This document shows, in pieces, positions 7,899-15,784 of a DNA stretch of 43,399 nt. The position numbers and the translations under genes are program-made. Under the pieces are notes generated by a model. That model was not told where the DNA came from and made no database searches. It saw only the letters and a program-made list of their open reading frames with translations. The stretch lies in NCBI GenBank assembly GCA_903922465.1, contig CAIXTV010000171.1:1-43399 (forward strand), given 5' to 3'. The stretch is from an uncultured bacterium. GTDB lineage: Bacteria; Bacteroidota; Bacteroidia; Bacteroidales; CAIXTV01. Position 1 is the first letter of the stretch. Every line of letters begins with the position of its first letter.

Positions 7899-8948
7899 AT
7901 GAAAAAGTCCATCATTTACACAGCATTATTATTCGCTTTTCTGCATTTCAACAATGCATCGAAAGGGCAAAATCAACTACTGATTAAAAGTATTGTTTAC
8001 GATGTTCCCATCTACAGTGCAAGTTATTATCCAGAGAATGAAGGTGTAGAGGTCTGGGTTAACAATAATCTTGAACCTTCAAAGCGATGCTTCCTTCAGC
8101 AAAATATCATTAACAAAGTTGTGAATGGCAAATTAGAAGTTTATAACGAATTGGGTAAGAAGCTTTCGAAAACAGAGGTAGATAAAATTCTTGTTTCAAA
8201 GGACACTATCCTAAGGTCTCGGTGGGAACCACCTTATAGTACTTATGACACTGTTTTAGATGTTGTAATGCCATCATATAGAATTAATTATCTGCGTTTC
8301 CACGAATCGTGGTACTACGATATGAAATCGTTTAAAATAAAAAAAGTTATTTCAGAATATGCACCGCTTATTGTTAACTTGATTGAGAGTGGCTCATACA
8401 AAGTTGGCGATCGTATCCCACTGTTTTGGATAAAATGTGGAAATAAAATATTAAAAACAGACGAAATAGTTCTGCTTAGCGATTTAATTTCATCCACTAG
8501 TTCTTTTATTTCATCAGAAAAAAACTTGGAACCTGCTCGATATACCTGTATAAGTATTTCAAATGATACAATCAATCGCTTGAATTATCTTTCTTCTCTA
8601 TTAACATCGGCATCAAATGGTAGCGTTAAAGTAAAAGGTTGGATGGCAATTGAAAATTTTTATGATTTTACTTTCGATACAGTGATAGAAATGAAGCCAT
8701 CAGAAGTGGATGAGTTCCTAAATGCCCGTCATAATGTTGTTACAAATAAAATCGAGAGAATTAATGAAAATGACATGGAAGGAATAGTGTTCTTTGAGAA
8801 ATGGTATATTAATAAGCGCACTATGGAAATACAGAAGAAGATTGTTACTGTAAAGCCCTATCTGCCAAGCTTTGATGATACATGGAAATATAGGGGGAAT
8901 CGTTGTGTTTTTGAATTGCTTTTTATGAAACCATTTAGGTGTTTCTAA
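7899..8948 (+). CDS. Exported protein of unknown function, faintly GldN-like
   Basis: The 349-residue protein has a signal peptide (about 1-23, ending ASKGQ). There is no T9SS sorting domain and no membrane segment after the signal. Two segments resemble each other: LRFHESWYYDMKSFKIKK (about 132-149) and VFFEKWYINKRTMEIQKK (about 291-308). Each is followed by a hydrophobic x-APLIV / V-KPYLPSF stretch. These recall the E-E-W-x-F-D-K signature of the gliding/T9SS protein GldN (PorN), but the match is short and I would not assign the family. A periplasmic or outer-membrane-associated location is likely. The following 544-nt gap contains a 21-bp tandem array. Confidence 0.7.
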   Translation: MKKSIIYTALLFAFLHFNNASKGQNQLLIKSIVYDVPIYSASYYPENEGVEVWVNNNLEPSKRCFLQQNIINKVVNGKLEVYNELGKKLSKTEVDKILVSKDTILRSRWEPPYSTYDTVLDVVMPSYRINYLRFHESWYYDMKSFKIKKVISEYAPLIVNLIESGSYKVGDRIPLFWIKCGNKILKTDEIVLLSDLISSTSSFISSEKNLEPARYTCISISNDTINRLNYLSSLLTSASNGSVKVKGWMAIENFYDFTFDTVIEMKPSEVDEFLNARHNVVTNKIERINENDMEGIVFFEKWYINKRTMEIQKKIVTVKPYLPSFDDTWKYRGNRCVFELLFMKPFRCF

Positions 8949-9111
8949 AGTATTTTCATACAATATGTCGAGTTTGTTTCTTATGATAAGTAGTTTTTAA
9001 AATATCAGAATTAGAATAGGAGTAAACTATCCCTCAATTTAAAAGTATCATACCTAAATTAGGAACATCCGTTCAATTGTAAAGAACATTGCAGCAACTA
9101 TACTTTTTTAC

Positions 9112-9195
9112 TTCTGCAAGTAGCTTGTAAGGCTCTGCAAGATTGGTGAAAGGTTCTGCAAGTAAGTTGCAAGACTCTGCAAAAAAGCTTGTTCG
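9112..9195. repeat. 21-bp tandem repeat, four units
   Basis: Units start at 9112, 9133, 9154 and 9175, each opening (T/C)TCTGCAA. The shared head is conserved while the remaining bases vary. More decayed units may flank it (for example 9217-9237). Confidence 0.75.
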
Positions 9196-9428
9196 TTGGT
9201 TCAATAATGTAGCTCGTTGATTTGCAACTGCGTCTATTTTTGCAAATCGGCTTAAATCAAAGTATAATTTACTATTGTCCAATCAATAAAAAATGTTTTA
9301 CACTGTCAATAAGATTTCCTAGAAAACCTTTAGCACCAACAGTCTTAATTCTTCTGTGCCTGTATTTTCCCAGCCTCTTTCCAAATCGGCTTCTACTTCA
9401 TTTTTAGGCTGAAGGGAAAAGGCTTTTA

Positions 9429-9476
9429 GGCTGAAGGAAAGCAATGAAAGATTTCGTTTTTTGTTTTCCTTCAGCC
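9429..9476 (-). terminator. Inverted repeat downstream of the cupin gene
   Basis: GGCTGAAGGAAA (9429-9440) pairs perfectly with TTTCCTTCAGCC (9465-9476), with a 24-nt loop. It lies 17 nt after the cupin stop on the minus strand. No strong U-tract follows, so it may be a 3'-end structure rather than a classical terminator. Confidence 0.35.
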
Positions 9477-9492
9477 TTCAGTCTAATAATCT

Positions 9493-9822
9493 TCAGTCTT
9501 TAATCATACTCAGTAACATCTTAAACTGCTCCAAAGCGTTTACTGCGTGGGGTATATTAGCCGGCATAATGATGCTTTCGCCTGCCATTAATTCATAAGG
9601 GACTTTGTTGATGATGATTTCGGCTTTTCCTTCCAACACCTGTATCATGGCATCGAAAGGGGCAGTGTGTTCGCTCAGCGATTGTCCTTTATCGAAAGAA
9701 AACAAGGAGATGTTTCCGGTTTTCTTTTCCAACACTCTTTTACTTACTATTCCATTATCGGAATAACTAACTTCCTTAGCAAAGTTAAATACCTTTGCTG
9801 TTTCAAATGATTTATTTTCCAT
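9493..9822 (-). CDS. Small cupin-fold protein in the NO-stress block
   Basis: The 109-residue single-domain cupin has the second cupin motif G-x(5)-P-x-x-x-P-H-A around GESIIMPANIPHAV (about 86-99). The first motif is partial, around SLSEHTAPFDAMIQVLEG (48-65). Such proteins bind a metal or small ligand; the substrate here is unknown. The start chosen is the ATG at 9822 (MENKSFETAKVF), although the frame is open to 9876. The extra 18 codons would be translated from the 9-bp CTAGAG repeat and have no cupin character. It is the last gene of a probable hcp - YgbA-like - cupin unit, 46 nt after the YgbA-like stop. A role in nitrosative stress is inferred from position only. Confidence 0.85.
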   Translation of the reverse strand: MENKSFETAKVFNFAKEVSYSDNGIVSKRVLEKKTGNISLFSFDKGQSLSEHTAPFDAMIQVLEGKAEIIINKVPYELMAGESIIMPANIPHAVNALEQFKMLLSMIKD

Positions 9823-9848
9823 GTTTTTAAATTTTATAATTCTAATAA

Positions 9849-9880
9849 CTCTATGCACTCTAAGTACTCTAGGCACTTTT
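9849..9880 (-). repeat. 9-bp CTAGAGTGC-type repeat, minus strand
   Basis: Read on the minus strand this is AAAAGTGCCTAGAG-TACTTAGAGTGCATAGAGT. The TAG stop of the YgbA-like gene is itself the TAG of the first unit. The repeat thus lies at the 3' end of that gene in sense orientation, as at the other sites. Confidence 0.7.
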
Positions 9881-10177
9881 CTTACTTAATAAATGCCTTA
9901 TAGAAAGTATGGGGTGTCTGAAAATCATCCTTGGTCCCGAAAACCTCATAATCTCTTTTATTTTTGTTCTGTTTTCTTTGTTGTAGCAATGCGTTGTGCA
10001 AACTTTACAGGCAGGTTTGTTGTCGCCATATCTGCATTTATCTGTCCTCAGCAAAGCATATTCAATAAGCTTAACGCATTCGTCGCAGGTTTTATTTTGC
10101 CTGTGATTGGATTTGCAATAAATTTCTATCATTGCTTTGACGGTGGCTTTTTCGGTGACTATACGTTTGCTTTGCAT
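9869..10177 (-). CDS. YgbA-type nitrous oxide-stimulated promoter family protein
   Basis: The 102-residue Cys-rich protein matches the YgbA_NO family by pattern: a K-R-I-x-x-E-K-x-T-V-x-A-M-I start, CxxC (C31, C34), CRYGDNKPACKVCTTHC (C48, C57, C60, C64), then MRFSGPRMIFRHPIL and SIRHLL. An additional Cys is at 21. Family members are induced by nitric or nitrous oxide under NsrR-type control and the protein's activity is not settled; the cysteines suggest metal or Fe-S binding. It lies 58 nt downstream of hcp with a hairpin between. The last codons and the stop are contributed by the 9-bp repeat, so the C-terminus (KKSA) may have been altered by repeat insertion. Confidence 0.88.
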   Translation of the reverse strand: MQSKRIVTEKATVKAMIEIYCKSNHRQNKTCDECVKLIEYALLRTDKCRYGDNKPACKVCTTHCYNKENRTKIKEIMRFSGPRMIFRHPILSIRHLLSKKSA

Positions 10178-10191
10178 AAATGAGTAAGTGT

Positions 10192-10224
10192 AAACCTAAC
10201 AGGTTTTGGAAACCTGTCAGGTTT
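10192..10224. repeat. Hairpin between hcp and the YgbA-like gene
   Basis: AAACCTAACAGGT (10192-10204) pairs with ACCTGTCAGGTTT (10212-10224) apart from one A-C mismatch, and two more T-A pairs close toward the loop. No U-run follows on the minus strand. It looks like an interspersed palindromic element that could set differential expression of the two genes. Confidence 0.6.
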
Positions 10225-10235
10225 GAAATCAATTA

Positions 10236-11894
10236 TTAGTTTAAAAACATTTTCATGTCTTCGTCAACAGTTCCAATGCCGGCAATGCCAAAGGTATCTA
10301 CCAAAACCTTAGCAACATTGGGCGATAAGAATGCAGGAAGTGAAGGACCTAAATGGATGTTTTTAACGCCTAATGATAAGAGTGCCAGTAGGACGATAAC
10401 GGCTTTTTGTTCGTACCAGGCAATGTTGTAGGCTATGGGTAAATCGTTGATGTCGTTCAATTCGAAAACTTCTTTTAGTTTCAGTGCAATCACGGCTAAT
10501 GAATATGAATCGTTGCATTGTCCAGCATCCAACACACGTGGAATGCCACCAATATCGCCTAAAGGCAATTTGTTATAACGATATTTTGCACAACCTGCGG
10601 TGAGGATGATGGTATCTTTTGGGAGTTTTTCGGCAAATTCGGTATAGTAATTCCTGTCTTTCATTCTGCCATCGCAACCCGCCATGACAAAGAATTTTTT
10701 GATAGCACCTGATTTAACGGCTTCAACCACTTTGTCAGCCAAAGCAAATACTTGTGCATGTGCAAAACCTCCAACGATTTCGCCTGTTTCGATTTCGGTG
10801 GGAGCTTTGCAACTTTTTGCCATTTCAATTATAGGGCTAAAGTCTTTTGCTTCCCCATCTTTAGCATTTTCAATGTGTTTGAAGTCAGGAAAACCGGCAA
10901 CACCTGTTGTGAAAACCCTGTTGGTGTAAGTTGCTTTTGAAGAAGGTGGGACAATACAATTGGTGGTGAAAAGAACCGGACCATTGAAAGTTTCGAAATC
11001 TTCTTTCTGTTGCCACCATGCACCACCATAGTTTCCTATGAAATGAGCATATTTTTTAAAGGCAGGATAATAATGGGCAGGTAACATTTCGCTATGGGTG
11101 TATACATCCACGCCTGTGCCTTCAGTTTGTTTCAGCAATTCTTCCATGTCTTTCAAGTCGTGACCGCTGATAAGGATGCCGGGTTTGTTGCTTACGCCAA
11201 TATTTACTTTAGTGATTTCGGGATTGCCATAAGCCGTAGTGTTCGCTTCGTCCAACAAAGCCATAACGCTTACACCAAATTTCCCGGTTTCGAGAACCAA
11301 TGCGATGTTTTCGTCAACACTGAGGGCGTCGTTTGTAAGAGCTGCCATTGCACGGGTGGCAAAAGCATAGATTTCCTGATTCTCTTTTCCGAGAACCGCT
11401 GCATGATCGGCATAGGCTGCCATGCCTTTTAAGCCATAGAGAATTAATGCTCGCAAAGAACGGATGTCTTCGGTAGGGGCATCAATGGTTCCGTTGATTT
11501 CAGCTGCTTTTAAAATGATTTCGGTAATCGATTTTGCTTCCCAAACGGCACATTCTTTTGTGATATCAGAAAAACCTCCTTTTAAATCGAGGATACTTTT
11601 CTTCATTTCCGAACGAAGAACGAATATTTCTTTTATCCTATCAATAAAAAAACTTTCAGTAAAATTTACATTGGTAATGGTTGAAAACAATCCTTCCATC
11701 AGCAAACGGTCAAATTTACTGTTTCTTTGACCTAAGGAATTTAAATGTTCAGCAAATAGCGCATTTCCTTTTAATAAAAATACATACAAATCCTGTAGAT
11801 GGATAACCTCGCTGGTAACACCACATACACCGATTTTTGATACGCATCCTGTTCCTTTGGATGCTTCCTGACATTGATAACAAAACATACTCAT
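10236..11894 (-). CDS. hcp: Hybrid cluster protein (Hcp; annotated hydroxylamine reductase)
   Basis: The 552-residue cytoplasmic Fe-S protein is the length of class I Hcp. The N-terminal cysteines are C5, C8, C17 and C23 (C-x2-C-x8-C-x5-C), the spacing seen in Desulfovibrio-type Hcp, which carries a [4Fe-4S] proximal cluster. Hybrid-cluster ligands are all present at the expected spacing: H245, E269, C313, C407, C435, C460, E495 and K497. Hcp reduces hydroxylamine in vitro and is thought to act as an NO reductase or S-nitrosylase in cells. The start could also be the ATG two codons later (MFCYQC), which matches the usual family N-terminus. It is separated from norZ by a strong terminator, so it must have its own promoter in the short AT-rich gap. 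No good TAnnTTTG box is seen there. Confidence 0.97.
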   Translation of the reverse strand: MSMFCYQCQEASKGTGCVSKIGVCGVTSEVIHLQDLYVFLLKGNALFAEHLNSLGQRNSKFDRLLMEGLFSTITNVNFTESFFIDRIKEIFVLRSEMKKSILDLKGGFSDITKECAVWEAKSITEIILKAAEINGTIDAPTEDIRSLRALILYGLKGMAAYADHAAVLGKENQEIYAFATRAMAALTNDALSVDENIALVLETGKFGVSVMALLDEANTTAYGNPEITKVNIGVSNKPGILISGHDLKDMEELLKQTEGTGVDVYTHSEMLPAHYYPAFKKYAHFIGNYGGAWWQQKEDFETFNGPVLFTTNCIVPPSSKATYTNRVFTTGVAGFPDFKHIENAKDGEAKDFSPIIEMAKSCKAPTEIETGEIVGGFAHAQVFALADKVVEAVKSGAIKKFFVMAGCDGRMKDRNYYTEFAEKLPKDTIILTAGCAKYRYNKLPLGDIGGIPRVLDAGQCNDSYSLAVIALKLKEVFELNDINDLPIAYNIAWYEQKAVIVLLALLSLGVKNIHLGPSLPAFLSPNVAKVLVDTFGIAGIGTVDEDMKMFLN

Positions 11895-11990
11895 TTTTTT
11901 AGTTTAATTTAGTTAGTAATTAGTTGTTTGATTTATATTAGATGTTTAAAATTGATTTTTCACAATGATGAATTTTGATTTGTTTAATTT

Positions 11991-12023
11991 AAAAAGCCTT
12001 AGAGATGCTATTCTCTAAGGCTT
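11991..12023 (-). terminator. Rho-independent terminator of the norZ operon
   Basis: A perfect stem AAGCCTTAGAG (11994-12004) / CTCTAAGGCTT (12013-12023) gains one further A-T pair toward the loop. On the minus strand it is followed by TTTTT. It lies just after the norZ stop and insulates hcp. Confidence 0.9.
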
Positions 12024-12035
12024 AATTAGTAATAT

Positions 12036-14279
12036 TTATTTTTTAAGTGACCAGCCTGTCTTTAATCCGATTACAAAGTATACCAACCCAACACTTCCAA
12101 GTGCGAAGATAGTATCCCCAAACACTCTCAACCAACGCAGGGTTTGCATAGTTGGGCTTTGCATAAATTCCATCGAACGTGCATACCAAATGCCATGATC
12201 AACAGATGCAATGGTCTGCAGAATTCCAACAGGTAATAAGCTAAAGATTAACATCAGAGTCATACCAATCTGGAAACTCCAAAACGAAAATTTCAAGACT
12301 TTATCGTTCCATTCTCTTGTAACCGTCATACCGCGTAGGGAAAATAACATCAGTCCAATTCCTAACATACCATAAACACCAAATAATGCGGCATGTCCAT
12401 GAAGAGGAGTGGTGTTTAGACCTTGCATATAATATAAAGCAATAGGGGGGTTAATAAGGAATCCGAAAACGCCTGCACCCACTAAGTTCCAGAAGGCAAC
12501 TGCAATAAAGCAGTAAATTGCCCATTTGTATTTCTTTATCCACTCAGTTGTTTTTGTTAGCTGGTAATTGTGCCAGGCTTCAAATCCCATTAAAACCAAT
12601 GGGACAACCTCTAAAGCGCTAAACGAAGCTCCTAATGCAATTATCGACATGGGCGCCCCTGAAAAATATAAATGATGGAAGGTGCCAATAATACCACCTA
12701 ATAAATATATAATGGTTGCAAACAATGAACCAACTGTGGCACGTTTGATATTCAATAAACCTAGTTTTACCAATACGAAAGCTATAACAGTGGTGGCAAA
12801 TACTTCAAAGAAACCTTCTACCCATAAATGTACAACCCACCATCTCCAATATTCAGCAACTGATAAATGTGCCTGACGACCGTACATTAAACCGGCTCCG
12901 TAAAAAGCAGCAATAGCTACAGAGGATATTGTAAATAGAATTAGTAATTGACGGCTGTCTGATTTTACTTTTAAAGCAGGTAATAATGCCCTAATCATTA
13001 AGAATAACCAAATGAGTAAGCCTCCAAATAAAAGGATCTGCCAGAATCTGCCCAAGTCAACATACTCGTACCCCTGATGTCCGAAATAGAAATTCTGAAT
13101 TAAACCTAATTTTTGCATTACACCTAACCATTCACCAGCCATTGATCCTAAAACGACAATTAGTAGAGCGCCAAATAGAATGTTTACACCCAGCTTTTGA
13201 TATTTGGGTTCTACGCCTGAAACAGCTGGAGCAATGAATAAACCTGTGGCTAACCAAGCGGTGGCAATCCAGAAAATAGCCAACTGTACGTGCCATGTTC
13301 TCGAAATACTATAAGGGATAATTGAATCTAATTTTAAGCCATAAAAACCATTTCCTTCAACACCATAATGAGCCGTAATTATCCCAGCAATGACTTGCAA
13401 AAGAATTAAACCAGATACTATCCAGAAATACTTGAGGGTTGCTTTCATAGAAGGGGTTGCCTTCAGGTTAATCAAAGGATCTTTTTCGGGATAAGGCTCA
13501 ACATCTGTTGATAAATCCTTACTTCTTGCATAGTAAAATCCAAGCAAACCTATCCCAAGTAAAAGCATGATAATGCTAAACATTGTCCAAAAAAGGTGCT
13601 TCCCTGTTGCATGATTACCAACTAAATCATCCCCTGGCCAATTGCTGGTGTAGGTGATGTCTTTCCCCGGTCTCTCAGTAACACATGCCCAAGCTGTCCA
13701 AAAGAAGAAAGCATTCATTTTTCGCATGCTCACATCATCTTTAATAGTATTTTCTGGGATAGCATAAGCAAGTCTAGTTTTTTCAAGGTCTTTACTATTA
13801 GTAAACAGACCTTTGTAATATTCCATGTTTGCTTTAATTGCAATTGCACGGAAATCGGAAACTTTTAATGTTTTTGTTGATTCATCATACGAATTGCTAC
13901 GTAAGTCTTTTTGGAGAAGAGATTTTAAAAAAGCTTGTCTTGCAGGACTTACTTTGTCATAAGTAGTCGAGTCGTTTTTAAGTGCAAGTTCATTTAAAAT
14001 AAAGACTGCTTCACGATGAAGCCAATCTGCAGACCAATCGGGAGCTACATATGAACCATGTCCCCAAACGGTTCCCATTTCCTGTCCACCAATAGATTGC
14101 CAAACACTTTGACCATCCATGATTTCCTCTTGAGTGAAAATTTGTTCACCACTTTCTGTTATAACTTTTTCAGGTATTGGAGGTTTTTGCAAATATATTT
14201 CATACCCAAAATAACCTAACACCGAAAAGCTTATTACCATAACAGCAATAAACCCAATCCATAGTTTTCTTGTATTCAT
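12036..14279 (-). CDS. norZ: Quinol-dependent nitric oxide reductase (qNOR)
   Basis: The 747-residue inner-membrane protein is a fused, single-subunit NO reductase of the haem-copper superfamily. It reduces 2 NO to N2O using quinol. An N-terminal membrane anchor (about 6-30) and a roughly 190-residue periplasmic domain (with GQSVWQSIGGQEMGTVWGHG, 56-75) precede a 12-13 helix NorB-like core. Ligands readable by motif are low-spin haem H330 and H627, haem b3 H629, and FeB H484, H535 and H536. E488 is in HLWVEGFFEVF, where the second Glu is E492. HGHAALFGVYG (627-637) is typical. It starts 27 nt after the ferredoxin-type gene in the Rrf2-regulated operon and ends at a strong terminator. norB is often used as an alternative symbol. 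Confidence 0.96.
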   Translation of the reverse strand: MNTRKLWIGFIAVMVISFSVLGYFGYEIYLQKPPIPEKVITESGEQIFTQEEIMDGQSVWQSIGGQEMGTVWGHGSYVAPDWSADWLHREAVFILNELALKNDSTTYDKVSPARQAFLKSLLQKDLRSNSYDESTKTLKVSDFRAIAIKANMEYYKGLFTNSKDLEKTRLAYAIPENTIKDDVSMRKMNAFFFWTAWACVTERPGKDITYTSNWPGDDLVGNHATGKHLFWTMFSIIMLLLGIGLLGFYYARSKDLSTDVEPYPEKDPLINLKATPSMKATLKYFWIVSGLILLQVIAGIITAHYGVEGNGFYGLKLDSIIPYSISRTWHVQLAIFWIATAWLATGLFIAPAVSGVEPKYQKLGVNILFGALLIVVLGSMAGEWLGVMQKLGLIQNFYFGHQGYEYVDLGRFWQILLFGGLLIWLFLMIRALLPALKVKSDSRQLLILFTISSVAIAAFYGAGLMYGRQAHLSVAEYWRWWVVHLWVEGFFEVFATTVIAFVLVKLGLLNIKRATVGSLFATIIYLLGGIIGTFHHLYFSGAPMSIIALGASFSALEVVPLVLMGFEAWHNYQLTKTTEWIKKYKWAIYCFIAVAFWNLVGAGVFGFLINPPIALYYMQGLNTTPLHGHAALFGVYGMLGIGLMLFSLRGMTVTREWNDKVLKFSFWSFQIGMTLMLIFSLLPVGILQTIASVDHGIWYARSMEFMQSPTMQTLRWLRVFGDTIFALGSVGLVYFVIGLKTGWSLKK

Positions 14280-14306
14280 TTTTTCTTGTTTTAATTTTAT
14301 TATTTA

Positions 14307-15167
14307 TTATACCCAATCTTCTTGAATGGTTTCGCCTTGAAGACTAATTACTGTTAACTTTAAAGGAATCTTTCTGCTTGCTTTCTGAGTGGCTTGTTTT
14401 GCAATTTGCAATAAACCACTACAGCAAGGGACTTCCATAATAACTACTTGAAGTGTGTTTATTTTAGCCTGATCAATCATAGCAGATAATTTTTCTACGT
14501 ATATTTCCATATTTGAGTCGAGCTTAGGACAAGCAATAGCAATGCTTTTGTCTTTCATAAACTTATTATGAAAATCTCCAACTGCAAAAGCAGCGCAATC
14601 AGCAGCAAGCAATACATCTGCATTTTGGAAATAAGATGCCATCGGATTCAATAAATGTAATTGAACTGGCCATTGTTGAAGTTGCGATGGAGCTGAAAAG
14701 TTTCCATCAGTTGTGGTTTCTTTTTTTGTTTCTCTGAAGTCTTGTGTTCCCGAACCTGGGCAACCGCAAAAACCTTCACTTGAATGTTCGTGTTTTTCTG
14801 TTGAGTTCATGTTGTTTAAATTAATATTGATATTGTGTTTATTAAGGTAATCTAATGCTTGTTCTACGTATTCGTCTTGATTATGATCTTTTAAATGGTT
14901 TAGATGTGCTTTAATGGTTGATTCGCCTTTCTCAACCATACGTTCAATAGTTTTAATTTCATCATAAGCTTCGGCTTCTCTTTCTTCCAGTTCAATTGCG
15001 CCAACAGGACAATCGCCAATACAGGCGCCCAAGCCATCGCAATACAATTCGCTAATCATTCTTGCTTTGCCATCTATTAATTGAAGCGCCCCTTCGTGAC
15101 AACCAATGATACAATCGCCACAACCTGTGCATTTATCTTCATCAATTTTAATTATTGTTCTTTTCAT
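14307..15167 (-). CDS. Ferredoxin-type 4Fe-4S protein with Cys-containing C-terminal domain
   Basis: The 286-residue cytoplasmic protein begins with a two-cluster ferredoxin domain: C13, C16, C19, C23 (CTGCGDCIIGC), then C43, C49, C53 (CDGLGACIGDCP). A helical linker of about 60-115 follows, then a GFCGCPGSG motif (131-139; C134, C136). The C-terminal domain (about 165-286) has C191 (AADCAAFAVGD), C213 and a CC pair (C248-C249, EVPCCSG). Proteins with this layout often sit beside Hcp or NO reductase genes; here it lies between the regulator and norZ. Its ATG overlaps the TGA of the regulator (ATGA), so translation is probably coupled. A role in electron delivery or Fe-S/NO chemistry is inferred; no reaction is known to me. 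Confidence 0.85.
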   Translation of the reverse strand: MKRTIIKIDEDKCTGCGDCIIGCHEGALQLIDGKARMISELYCDGLGACIGDCPVGAIELEEREAEAYDEIKTIERMVEKGESTIKAHLNHLKDHNQDEYVEQALDYLNKHNININLNNMNSTEKHEHSSEGFCGCPGSGTQDFRETKKETTTDGNFSAPSQLQQWPVQLHLLNPMASYFQNADVLLAADCAAFAVGDFHNKFMKDKSIAIACPKLDSNMEIYVEKLSAMIDQAKINTLQVVIMEVPCCSGLLQIAKQATQKASRKIPLKLTVISLQGETIQEDWV

Positions 15168-15571
15168 TTTTTAATTATTAAATCGTTTATAGTATTATTA
15201 TTAAGATAGTCACTGAATTCTAAAGCAAATTTTTTCTGAAATCCACCGAAAACACAATTAATACGACTACATCCTTTTTGATGTAAATCGCAATTGTAGG
15301 TAGAAATTGTTCCATCCGTCACCTGGTAAATATCCATTAATTTAATGTCTTCTGCTTTTTTTGCAAGCTCAAATCCTCCTGAAGGGCCTCTGAATGATTT
15401 AAGAAAATTATGTTTTACCAACAACTGCATGATTTTAGCAATGTGGTTTTTTGAGGCATGTGTTATTTCAGATATCTCTAGTATTGTAATTAACTTTTCA
15501 CGACTAGCTATTAAAACCAAGCTGTGAAGAGCGATTGAAAAGGGTTCCGATATATTTAATAATTTACTCAT
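15164..15571 (-). CDS. Rrf2-family Fe-S regulator, NsrR-like
   Basis: The 135-residue winged-helix regulator runs from FSIALHSLVLIAS (11-23) through the recognition helix SKNHIAKIMQLLVKHNFL (about 40-57) and the wing RGPSGGFELA (61-70). Three cysteines, C94, C101 and C106, sit in YNCDLHQKGCSRINCVFGGF, the position where NsrR/IscR hold an Fe-S cluster. The spacing C-x6-C-x4-C differs a little from classical NsrR. It probably loses repression when NO attacks the cluster. The start is the ATG at 15571 (MSKLLNISEP), not an in-frame ATG at 15616: the longer version would begin inside the promoter -7 box at 15604-15611 and adds non-family residues. It is first in the operon with the ferredoxin-type protein and norZ. 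Confidence 0.93.
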   Translation of the reverse strand: MSKLLNISEPFSIALHSLVLIASREKLITILEISEITHASKNHIAKIMQLLVKHNFLKSFRGPSGGFELAKKAEDIKLMDIYQVTDGTISTYNCDLHQKGCSRINCVFGGFQKKFALEFSDYLNNNTINDLIIKK

Positions 15572-15603
15572 TGCTAAAAAGGTTAAACAGGTATTCCAAT
15601 GCG

Positions 15604-15611
15604 CAAATGTA
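15604..15611 (-). promoter_or_regulatory. TACATTTG -7 box of the regulator - norZ operon
   Basis: TACATTTG on the minus strand lies about 33 nt before the regulator's ATG (15571). The divergent gene has TACCTTTG at a similar place. The -33 region is not clear, as may be expected of a regulated promoter. Confidence 0.45.
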
Positions 15612-15662
15612 TACATTAGTTTATTTCTTCCTAATAATATTTTTCGTTATTGATTTAATTGT

Positions 15663-15735
15663 CTGATTATCAGAGAGAATAATTTTGTGTAAGAATAATT
15701 TACTTACCTTAATTCTTTACTATAACAACAGTAAA
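15663..15735. promoter_or_regulatory. Candidate operator dyads between divergent promoters
   Basis: Two dyads lie between the -7 boxes: CTGAT-t-ATCAG (15663-15673) and TTTACT-n8-AGTAAA (15716-15735). Either could bind a dimeric regulator such as the Rrf2 protein encoded here. No family-specific consensus is known to me for this organism, so this rests on symmetry alone. Confidence 0.25.
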
Positions 15736-15759
15736 TCAATCGGAATTCAAGATAATCTA

Positions 15760-15767
15760 TACCTTTG
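15760..15767 (+). promoter_or_regulatory. TACCTTTG -7 box for the M1 peptidase operon
   Basis: TACCTTTG lies 17 nt before the ATG at 15785. A two-codon frame, ATG AAA TGA (15780-15788), overlaps the real start in another frame. Confidence 0.4.
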
Positions 15768-15784
15768 TTGAAATTTGAGATGAA

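Larger units (their letters stand above)
8949..9492. other. Convergent gap with 21-bp array and palindromic end
   Basis: No credible gene is present. The gap lies between convergent genes and holds the four-unit 21-bp array (9112-9195), a direct repeat of TTTTAGGCTGAAGG (from about 9401 and 9424) and a long-arm inverted repeat (9429-9476). The 61- and 69-codon open frames across the array are by-products of its period. Confidence 0.6.

Noticed and set aside
9073-9282. A 69-codon minus-strand frame with LAEP-type repeats
   Set aside because: By-product of the four-unit 21-bp array between convergent genes.
9823-9876. Longer start of the cupin at 9876
   Set aside because: The added 18 codons are translated from the 9-bp repeat.
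10684-11730. Plus-strand frames opposite hcp
   Set aside because: Hcp is certain from all its cluster ligands; the opposite frames have no family resemblance.
15572-15616. Longer start of the Rrf2 regulator at 15616
   Set aside because: It overlaps the -7 box at 15604-15611, and the added residues do not fit the family N-terminus.
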